DNA of 9,906 nt from an uncultured Ruminococcus sp. (GTDB lineage: Bacteria > Bacillota > Clostridia > Oscillospirales > Acutalibacteraceae): assembly GCA_946414115.1 (NCBI GenBank), contig CAMKNF010000066.1, forward strand, positions 1-9,906, in the 5' to 3' direction. Position 1 is the stretch's first letter. Each line of letters starts with the position of its first letter. Made by a program: the position numbers and the translations under genes. Of this stretch, positions 1-5,523 are shown piece by piece. A model generated the notes under the pieces. That model saw nothing but the letters and a program-made list of their open reading frames with translations, ran no database searches and was not told the origin of the DNA.

Positions 1-215
1 TGTTTGTATTTATACCGTAGGGGCGACCCTATGTGGTCGCCCGAAACGTCACCTATATATCAACTTAAAATTCGGGCTACGATTTTCTCCGAACAAACTG
101 ACTTTTCCACTCGATTTGCGAGCCGAGGCACTCGGAAAATTTCTCAATATGAAAAATTATTTATATTTTCCGACTTTATTTTCAAAAATAATACTTAAAT
201 TATCATATTTTTCAG
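1..215. other. Non-coding leader region upstream of yceD
   Basis: I find no convincing gene here. Short open frames exist but lack ribosome binding sites and have no recognisable protein character. Besides the hairpin at 21-42, a partly self-complementary stretch lies at 82-140: TTTTCC (103-108) can pair with GGAAAA (134-139), and CTCG (110-113) with CGAG (119-122). From about 145 to 215 the DNA becomes very AT-rich just before a consensus promoter, which could act as an UP-like element. Confidence 0.5.
21..42. repeat. Short GC-rich hairpin, probable dispersed intergenic repeat
   Basis: GGGCGACC (21-28) and GGTCGCCC (35-42) are perfect 8-bp inverted arms around the 6-nt loop CTATGT. The element is much more GC-rich than its surroundings and is not followed by a T run on the + strand, so it does not look like a terminator. 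From memory, hairpins of the type GTAGGGGCGA...TCGCCCG are scattered between genes in many Clostridia; that this is one of them is inference and only one copy lies in the window. Confidence 0.55.
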
Positions 216-244
216 TTGACAAAGGCTCAAACCTTTTGTATAAT
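216..244 (+). promoter_or_regulatory. Consensus sigma-A promoter for yceD-rpmF
   Basis: The -35 hexamer TTGACA (216-221) and the -10 hexamer TATAAT (239-244) both match consensus perfectly and are separated by exactly 17 bp. AT-rich DNA lies upstream. Transcription should begin near 251, giving a leader of about 40 nt before the yceD start at 291. A promoter of this quality suits a ribosomal protein operon. Confidence 0.9.
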
Positions 245-290
245 AATAAACAGCGTTTTAATATGCGTTATGCGGTCAAGAGGTGCAATT

Positions 291-785
291 ATGCTTTTTG
301 AACTTAAATCGGTCTTTCAGAACGAAGGCGAAGAAAAACAGGTTAATTATAAGCTTGATATTGCAGATATTGACATTGACGGTGTTTTTCCATTCAGAAC
401 TCCGATTGATGTTACCGCAACAGCAAAGAACAGGGCAAGCCTTGTAAGTCTTACAATCAGAGCCTGCTTCAGCTATTCTCGCAGCTGTGACAGGTGCTCA
501 ACGGATTTTACAAGAGAAATGGATATGCTTTTTGAGCATAAGCTTGCGCAGACTTTGGTTGATGACGGCAACGACGATTATATTGAAACACCTGATTTTA
601 AACTCGAGCTTGACGATATTGTCATTTCGGATATTTTGCTTTCGCTTCCGCAGAAAAATCTCTGCAAGGACGATTGCAAGGGCTTGTGTCAGATTTGCGG
701 CAAGAACCTCAATGAGGGCGACTGCTCCTGCGACAAGCGTGAAATTGACCCGAGGCTTGAGATGCTTAAACAGTTTATGGATTAA
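291..785 (+). CDS. yceD: YceD/DUF177 family protein (164 aa)
   Basis: Small DUF177/YceD protein, the usual partner of rpmF. The family is linked by conservation and genetics to 23S rRNA accumulation or large-subunit biogenesis, but its biochemical role is not settled. The N-terminal half is beta-rich and carries CDRC (residues 66-69). The C-terminal half has the family signature: CKDDCKGLCQICGKNLN (125-141), then CSC (145-147) and DPRLEMLKQF (153-162). Nine cysteines suggest a zinc-binding treble-clef-like site. An open frame continues upstream to a TTG at 216, but that codon is the promoter's own -35 box and lies upstream of the expected transcript start. ATG 291 has AGAGGTG 5 nt upstream and starts with the usual MLFELK-type N-terminus. 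The gene ends 27 nt before rpmF, in one transcription unit. Confidence 0.9.
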   Translation: MLFELKSVFQNEGEEKQVNYKLDIADIDIDGVFPFRTPIDVTATAKNRASLVSLTIRACFSYSRSCDRCSTDFTREMDMLFEHKLAQTLVDDGNDDYIETPDFKLELDDIVISDILLSLPQKNLCKDDCKGLCQICGKNLNEGDCSCDKREIDPRLEMLKQFMD

Positions 786-797
786 TATAAATTTTGT

Positions 798-805
798 AAG
801 GAGGT
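798..805 (+). promoter_or_regulatory. Strong ribosome binding site of rpmF
   Basis: AAGGAGGT at 798-805 is a near-complete complement to the 16S rRNA tail and lies 7 nt before the rpmF ATG at 813, as expected for a highly translated ribosomal protein. Confidence 0.85.
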
Positions 806-812
806 CTTTGTA

Positions 813-1001
813 ATGGCAGTACCCAAGAGAAAAACATCACACGCAAGAAAGAGCTCAAGACGTTCAACAGTATGGAAGCTCAACGCTCCTACACTCACAA
901 CATGTCCTAACTGCGGTGAGTTAATGGCAGCTCACAGAGCTTGCGGTAACTGTGGTATGTACAACGGCAGACAGGTTATCGTAAAGAAAGACGAGCAGTA
1001 A
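813..1001 (+). CDS. rpmF: 50S ribosomal protein L32 (62 aa)
   Basis: Component of the large ribosomal subunit. The N-terminus MAVPKRKTSHARK is the family hallmark, and length fits bacterial L32. Two Cys pairs, C31-x2-C34 and C44-x2-C47, form the zinc ribbon, so this is the zinc-dependent (C+) form. The lysine/arginine-rich first 25 residues are the rRNA-binding tail. It follows yceD by 27 nt with a very strong ribosome binding site and ends just before an intrinsic terminator, closing the yceD-rpmF operon. The plsX-acpP-fab genes that often follow rpmF in Firmicutes are absent here. Identification is secure. Confidence 0.98.
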   Translation: MAVPKRKTSHARKSSRRSTVWKLNAPTLTTCPNCGELMAAHRACGNCGMYNGRQVIVKKDEQ

Positions 1002-1021
1002 TTTTAACCTACAAACACTAT

Positions 1022-1053
1022 GGGCGGCAGTTTTCTGTTCGCCCTTTTGTTTT
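1022..1053 (+). terminator. Rho-independent terminator after rpmF
   Basis: GGGCG (1022-1026) pairs with CGCCC (1040-1044), extended by CAG (1028-1030) with CTG (1035-1037) around a TTTT loop, with a small internal bulge. TTTTGTTTT (1045-1053) follows directly. It lies 20 nt past the rpmF stop and before the next promoter. Confidence 0.85.
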
Positions 1054-1065
1054 GCGTAATTTTTC

Positions 1066-1094
1066 TTGATTATTTGCGCCGATTTGTGTAAAAT
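1066..1094 (+). promoter_or_regulatory. Sigma-A promoter for the DUF512-der-plsY operon
   Basis: TTGATT (1066-1071) and TAAAAT (1089-1094) are separated by 17 bp, one to two mismatches from consensus in each box. It sits between the rpmF terminator and the DUF512 start, giving a leader of about 35 nt. It is clearly weaker than the yceD-rpmF promoter. Confidence 0.75.
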
Positions 1095-1136
1095 ATAAAT
1101 ACTACTAAAATGCTACTGATTTGTTGAGGTGAAAGT

Positions 1137-2435
1137 GTGGCTGTAAAAATCTACAACGTGACTAAAGGCAGTCACGCCGAAAAAGCGGGAATCAAAAGCG
1201 GAGAAATTCTGCTGAAAATAAATTCAAACGAAATTGTTGATGTGCTTGACTACAGGTTTTATCAGGTCAACAGGCAACTCTCGCTTGAAATTTCCGATGG
1301 TAAGAATATCAGGACTGTTGAAATAGCCAAGGGTGAGTACGATGAAATCGGGCTGGAATTTGAAACCTATCTTATGGACGAACAGCATTCCTGCCGCAAT
1401 AAGTGTATTTTCTGCTTCATTGACCAGCTCCCGAAAGGACTGCGCAAGTCGCTCTACTTCAAGGACGACGACAGCCGACTTTCGTTTTTATTCGGCAACT
1501 ATATCACTCTTACAAACATAACCGAGCACGAAATTGAGCGGATAATAAAAATGCATATAAGTCCGATAAATGTGTCTGTGCATACAACGAATCCTGATCT
1601 GCGCTGTAAGATGATGAACAATCGCTTTGCAGGCGACGCACTTAAAAATCTCAAACGCTTTGCAGATGCAGGAATCACGCTGAATTGTCAGATTGTAGCC
1701 TGCCCCGGAATCAACGACGGCGACGAGCTGTTAAGAACGATGCGTGACCTTGAAAACCTCGGCGTTGAAATGACGGCGATTGTTCCTGTCGGACTTACCG
1801 CCTACAGGGACGGCTTGTATCCGCTTGTGCCTTATAATAAGGAAACGGCGGCACAGACGCTTGACTTGATTGAGCAGTACGGCGATATGTGCATAGAAAA
1901 GCACGGACGAAGAATTTTCTTTGCAGGTGATGAATTTTACATTCTTGCCGAGCGTGAAATCCCTGCTCCCGAATTTTACGAGGACTTTTCAGCGCTTGAG
2001 GACGGCGTAGGTATGATAGCATATCTCACAGATGATGTTAAATGGGCACTTGAAGAGCTTGAAAATGACGAAAATCCGAATCACACCGTAACGGTAGCCT
2101 GCGGAACGGGCGTATTCCCGTTTATGAAAAAAATTATGGCGATGATAAACGAGAAATTCCCGAATATCACTATAAATACTCAGCCGATTAAAAATAACTT
2201 TTTCGGCGGTGGAGTGAATGTTTCAGGGCTTGTGACGGGCGGAGATTTGATAAATCAGCTCAAAGGCAAGAATATCGGCGAAAGGCTTATAATTCCCTCG
2301 TCAATGCTCCGCTTTGAAAACGATTTGTTCCTTGACGACGTTTCAACAAACGACGTGGAACGTGAATTGAATGTCGAGCTTGTTGCAGTAAACAACAACG
2401 GCGCAGACCTTGTAAATGCGATTATTTCTAAATAG
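1137..2435 (+). CDS. DUF512 family PDZ/radical SAM-type protein (432 aa)
   Basis: Member of the DUF512 family found in Clostridia and cyanobacteria; its reaction and substrate are unknown. The first 65 residues form a PDZ-like module (GSHAEKAGIKSGEILLKING-type pattern at 11-30). A Cys cluster C86-x3-C90-x2-C93, followed by FIDQLPKGLR, has the CxxxCxxC spacing of a radical SAM [4Fe-4S] site. A GNYITLTN segment follows at 120-127, then a TIM-barrel-like region; the DUF512 domain fills the C-terminal half, with an ACGTG motif and a glycine-rich NNFFGGGVNVSGL loop. It starts with GTG, supported by GAGGTG 5 nt upstream, and has no signal peptide or membrane segment. It sits 31 nt upstream of der, an arrangement common in Clostridia that hints at a ribosome- or RNA-related role, but this is inference. 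Confidence 0.9.
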   Translation: MAVKIYNVTKGSHAEKAGIKSGEILLKINSNEIVDVLDYRFYQVNRQLSLEISDGKNIRTVEIAKGEYDEIGLEFETYLMDEQHSCRNKCIFCFIDQLPKGLRKSLYFKDDDSRLSFLFGNYITLTNITEHEIERIIKMHISPINVSVHTTNPDLRCKMMNNRFAGDALKNLKRFADAGITLNCQIVACPGINDGDELLRTMRDLENLGVEMTAIVPVGLTAYRDGLYPLVPYNKETAAQTLDLIEQYGDMCIEKHGRRIFFAGDEFYILAEREIPAPEFYEDFSALEDGVGMIAYLTDDVKWALEELENDENPNHTVTVACGTGVFPFMKKIMAMINEKFPNITINTQPIKNNFFGGGVNVSGLVTGGDLINQLKGKNIGERLIIPSSMLRFENDLFLDDVSTNDVERELNVELVAVNNNGADLVNAIISK

Positions 2436-2466
2436 ATTTGAATAAAATACGGAGGGCGATGATAAT

Positions 2467-3789
2467 ATGAACAAACCCGTAATAGCAATTGTCGGCAGAC
2501 CAAACGTGGGAAAGTCCACGCTTTTCAATAAGCTTATCGGTCAGCGGCTTTCAATTGTTGACGATACCCCCGGCGTTACCCGTGACAGAATTTACGGCGA
2601 GGTTGAGTGGTGCGGCAAAACCGCATTCATAGTTGACACAGGCGGTATCGAGCCGAAGTCGGACGACATAATTCTTGTGCAGATGCGCCGTCAGGCACAG
2701 CTTGCAATAGATACGGCAAACGTAATAATTCTTGTAACCGACTGCAAGTCGGGAATGGTGGCAACCGATATGGACGTTGCACAAATGCTCCAGAAATCGG
2801 GAAAGCCTGTCATTGTGTGCGTAAATAAGTGCGACGGACTCGGCGAGCCTGCACCCGAATTTTACGAGTTCTACAACCTCGGACTCGGTGACCCTGTTCA
2901 GGTTTCAGCCGTTCACGGTCACGGTACGGGCGATTTGCTCGACAGAGCCTTTGAATGCTTTGACTTTGACAGCGAGATGGAGGAGGACGAAACCGTAATC
3001 AACGTTGCCGTAATCGGGAAGCCGAACGCAGGCAAATCATCTCTTGTCAACAAAATCACCAACGAGGAACGCTGTATTGTTTCTGATATTGCAGGAACAA
3101 CACGTGACACAATCGACACGCTCGTCGAGAATAAGTACGGCAAGTTTAATTTTACCGATACAGCCGGCTTGCGCAGACAGAGCAAAATTTACGATAATAT
3201 CGAGAAATACAGCATAATCAGAGCGAAAATGGCGATTGAGCGCAGTGACGTCTGCGTTATCATGATTGATGCAACCGAGGGCGTGACCGAACAGGACACA
3301 AAGGTTGCAGGACTTGCACACGAGGCGGGCAGAGCGTGTATAATTGCCGTCAACAAGTGGGACGCAATTGAGAAGAACGACAAGACAATGCAGGAATTCC
3401 GCAAAAAGCTTGACGCTGATTTTGCGTTTATGTCGTACGCTCCGCAGGTTTTCATCTCCGCAAAAACAGGTATGAGAATTGACAAGCTGTTTGAATATAT
3501 CGTAAGCTGTAACAACTCTGCAAACCGCAGGATAAAGACGGGAATGCTCAACGAGCTTCTGGCACAGGCTACAACACGTGTTCAGCCGCCGTCAGACAAG
3601 GGAAAGCGGCTCAAGATTTTCTATATGACGCAGGCTTCGGTAAAACCTCCGACATTTGTGTTTTTCTGCAACGACGCACAGCTTTTCCACTTTTCTTATC
3701 AGCGTTATCTTGAAAACAGAATCCGTGAGGCTTTCGGTCTTGAAGGTACTCCCATAAGAATAATTATCAGAGAAAGAGGGGATAAGTAG
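2467..3789 (+). CDS. der: Ribosome biogenesis GTPase Der (440 aa)
   Basis: Double-GTPase (EngA/Der) that binds 23S rRNA and is needed for maturation of the 50S subunit. Domain 1 has G1 GRPNVGKS (10-17), G2 region DDTPGVTRD (32-40), G3 DTGG (57-60) and G4 NKCD (120-123). An acidic linker (about 167-175) leads to domain 2: G1 GKPNAGKS (184-191), DIAGTTRDT (207-215), G3 DTAG (231-234), G4 NKWD (296-299) and G5 SAK (331-333). The last 90 or so residues are the KH-like domain that packs between the G domains. Length is normal and all GTP-binding motifs are intact. GGAGG at 2451-2455 lies 11 nt before the ATG, slightly far but the only good candidate. It is second in the operon, and its stop codon abuts the plsY start. 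Confidence 0.98.
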   Translation: MNKPVIAIVGRPNVGKSTLFNKLIGQRLSIVDDTPGVTRDRIYGEVEWCGKTAFIVDTGGIEPKSDDIILVQMRRQAQLAIDTANVIILVTDCKSGMVATDMDVAQMLQKSGKPVIVCVNKCDGLGEPAPEFYEFYNLGLGDPVQVSAVHGHGTGDLLDRAFECFDFDSEMEEDETVINVAVIGKPNAGKSSLVNKITNEERCIVSDIAGTTRDTIDTLVENKYGKFNFTDTAGLRRQSKIYDNIEKYSIIRAKMAIERSDVCVIMIDATEGVTEQDTKVAGLAHEAGRACIIAVNKWDAIEKNDKTMQEFRKKLDADFAFMSYAPQVFISAKTGMRIDKLFEYIVSCNNSANRRIKTGMLNELLAQATTRVQPPSDKGKRLKIFYMTQASVKPPTFVFFCNDAQLFHFSYQRYLENRIREAFGLEGTPIRIIIRERGDK

Positions 3790-4512
3790 ATGGATTTTTA
3801 CTTGTATTTTCTTGCCGATAACTGGTGGAGATTTTTAGTCACCGCTCTTGCGGCGTATCTGCTCGGCAGTATCAACACCGCAGTTATGGTGACAGGCATA
3901 GTGACAAAGGGCAAAAAGGACATTCGTCAGATGGGCAGCGGAAACGCAGGCTTTACAAACGTACTTCGAAGTGTGGGCAAAGTCCCTGCAATCGTAACAA
4001 TTGTCTGTGACGCTCTTAAATGCGTTGTCGCAGTTCTGCTCGGCGGATTTATCTTTTCATTCATCGCCGCAGAATCGCAGATTCTTTCAAACGAATATGT
4101 AAACTGCGGTAAGTACATAGCAGGAATTTTCTGCATTCTCGGTCATTCCTATCCCGTTTACTTCCACTTCAAGGGCGGCAAGGGCGTTGTAACAGCGGCG
4201 GCGCTTATGCTTACCGAGGACTGGAGAGTATTCCTCTGTATTCTCGCCACATTTTTGATTATTTTTCTTATTTCGAAAATTATTTCAGCCGCAAGCATCA
4301 CCTGTGCAGTCCTCTACGCACCCTATACATTTGTAATGACTTTTGTTTTTGACTACCTAAACGGCGGCGGATATTCGCTTGCATATGTTCTGCTTTCAAC
4401 CTTTGCCGCACTTATCATAGGAATATTTGTTGTTGTAAAGCACAAGGAAAATATCAAGCGTTTATTAAGAGGCGAGGAAAAGAAAATCACCTCCAAAAAG
4501 TCCGATAAATAA
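3790..4512 (+). CDS. plsY: Acyl-phosphate:glycerol-3-phosphate acyltransferase PlsY (240 aa)
   Basis: Integral membrane enzyme that transfers an acyl group from acyl-phosphate to glycerol-3-phosphate, making lysophosphatidic acid, the first step of phospholipid synthesis in most Gram-positives. The three PlsY signatures are present: LLGSINTA (24-31), GSGNAGFTNVLR (49-60) and GHSYPVYFHFKGGKGVVT (118-135), the last including the phosphate-binding glycine loop. Hydrophobic segments lie at about 14-38, 66-92, 108-126, 146-185 and 195-217, followed by a basic tail ending in KKSDK. At 240 aa it is longer than the usual ~200, through an inserted loop near 93-107 and the tail. AGAGGGG (3775-3781) inside the end of der serves as its ribosome binding site. 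gpsA, a frequent neighbour, is absent. Confidence 0.95.
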   Translation: MDFYLYFLADNWWRFLVTALAAYLLGSINTAVMVTGIVTKGKKDIRQMGSGNAGFTNVLRSVGKVPAIVTIVCDALKCVVAVLLGGFIFSFIAAESQILSNEYVNCGKYIAGIFCILGHSYPVYFHFKGGKGVVTAAALMLTEDWRVFLCILATFLIIFLISKIISAASITCAVLYAPYTFVMTFVFDYLNGGGYSLAYVLLSTFAALIIGIFVVVKHKENIKRLLRGEEKKITSKKSDK

Positions 4513-4534
4513 TACAGTATTTTGCAAATAAATA

Positions 4535-4563
4535 TTGACCTTATTTTAAATTAGCGTTAAAAT
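4535..4563 (+). promoter_or_regulatory. Sigma-A promoter for the HIT-PRT-comEC-holA run
   Basis: TTGACC (4535-4540) and TAAAAT (4558-4563) stand 17 bp apart, with one mismatch per box. They lie in the 90-nt AT-rich gap between plsY and the HIT gene; transcription should begin near 4570. I see no convincing terminator after plsY, so read-through from the der operon is also possible. Confidence 0.75.
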
Positions 4564-4602
4564 ATATTTGTACAATTTGGAACTACGAAAGGACGATTAA
4601 CA

Positions 4603-4944
4603 ATGGCTGATTGTATATTCTGTAAAATAGTTGACGGCTCCATTCCGTCAAAAAAGGTTTATGAGGACGATAAGATTCTTGCATTCTACGACCTTGAGCC
4701 GCAGGCTCCCGTACACGTTCTTGTAATTCCCAAACAGCACATCTGCTGTGCAAATGCGGTTGACGAGTCAAACGCAGATGTTATTGCGTATATCTTTACA
4801 AAAATTCCCGAAATTACCAAGACTCTCGGTCTTGATAACGGCTACAGAATTGTAAACAACTGCGGCGATGACGGTTGTCAGAGCGTAAAGCACATGCACT
4901 TCCACATTCTCGGCGGCAAAAAACTTAACGGTCAGATGGCGTAA
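4603..4944 (+). CDS. HIT family nucleotide hydrolase/transferase, HINT-type (113 aa)
   Basis: Small cytoplasmic histidine-triad protein of the HINT branch, which hydrolyses nucleoside phosphoramidates and aminoacyl-adenylates; the physiological substrate in bacteria is uncertain. The N-terminus DCIFCKIVDGSIP is characteristic, and C4, C7, H46 and H97 occupy the positions of the zinc site seen in some members. The triad is H97-M-H99-F-H101, followed by ILGG, with H99 expected to be the nucleophile. VIPKQH (41-46) and the NNCGDDGCQSV loop (85-95) fit the nucleotide pocket; the second loop glycine, usually GGQ, is here Cys (C92). AAAGGA lies 9 nt before the ATG. It is the first gene behind its own promoter and is followed after 13 nt by a phosphoribosyltransferase. 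Confidence 0.95.
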   Translation: MADCIFCKIVDGSIPSKKVYEDDKILAFYDLEPQAPVHVLVIPKQHICCANAVDESNADVIAYIFTKIPEITKTLGLDNGYRIVNNCGDDGCQSVKHMHFHILGGKKLNGQMA

Positions 4945-4957
4945 AGGGGCATAGGAA

Positions 4958-5494
4958 ATGGGTACATATAAAATTAAAATTGCAGGGCTTGAGCGTGAGC
5001 TTGAAATGTTCCCTGTAAACGATAAGCTCGACATTGCCGCATTTATTATGTTCGGCGACGTTGAAATGACGGAAAAGACGGCGTCTGAGCTTCTAAAAAT
5101 CTGCCCCGAGCACGATGTCGTTGTAACGGCAGAGGCAAAGGGAATTCCGCTTTGCTATGAAATGGCAAGACAGGGATGCAGAAATTACGTTATTGCACGC
5201 AAGGGCGTAAAGGTTTATATGCGCAATCCTATTGATGCAGAGGTAGATTCAATCACAACTGCAAATCACCAGAAGCTCTATTTGGGCGAAAATGACGCTG
5301 AATTTCTCAAGGACAAAAGAGTGCTTATTGTTGACGACGTTATCTCAACGGGCAACAGCCTGAAGGCACTTGAAAACCTTGTTGAAAAAACCGGTGCGAA
5401 TATCGTAGGCAAAGCGGCTGTGCTTGCCGAAGGAGATGCAAAAGACCGCAAGGATATTATTTTCCTTGAGGAGCTTCCCCTGTTTTTTAAGTAA
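4958..5494 (+). CDS. Phosphoribosyltransferase, adenine/xanthine PRT-like (178 aa)
   Basis: Type I phosphoribosyltransferase of the APRT-like group: it should join a purine base to PRPP to give a nucleotide. The PRPP-binding signature VLIVDDVISTGNS is at 122-134, and TAEAKGIPLCYEMARQ (57-72) is the pyrophosphate-side region with AxGIP in place of the more usual ESRGF of bona fide APRT. ARKGVKVYMRNP (80-91) forms part of the flexible loop region. Because the base-recognition segment differs from classical apt, the substrate is uncertain, and a purine-sensing or regulatory function cannot be excluded. It starts with ATG behind AAAGGGG (4943-4949), 8 nt away, and lies between the HIT gene and comEC in a closely packed run, consistent with nucleotide salvage. 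Confidence 0.88.
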   Translation: MGTYKIKIAGLERELEMFPVNDKLDIAAFIMFGDVEMTEKTASELLKICPEHDVVVTAEAKGIPLCYEMARQGCRNYVIARKGVKVYMRNPIDAEVDSITTANHQKLYLGENDAEFLKDKRVLIVDDVISTGNSLKALENLVEKTGANIVGKAAVLAEGDAKDRKDIIFLEELPLFFK

Positions 5495-5509
5495 AAATCG
5501 ATTATCTGT

Positions 5510-5515
5510 AAAGGA
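5510..5515 (+). promoter_or_regulatory. Ribosome binding site that sets the comEC start
   Basis: AAAGGA at 5510-5515 overlaps an in-frame ATG at 5515 and so cannot serve it, but stands 8 nt before the ATG at 5524. The second ATG is therefore the better start. Confidence 0.7.
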
Positions 5516-5523
5516 TGAAATTT

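Noticed and set aside
216..290. Upstream extension of yceD to a TTG start
   Set aside because: The TTG is part of the -35 box TTGACA, upstream of the expected transcript start, and the added residues do not match the family N-terminus.
4..301. Two short + strand frames (4-198 and 116-301) in the left gap
   Set aside because: Neither has a ribosome binding site or protein-like composition; one runs through the GC-rich hairpin and the other through the promoter.
3189..3551. 120-aa open frame on the minus strand inside der
   Set aside because: It is antisense to the second GTPase domain, whose motifs are all intact; no independent coding evidence.
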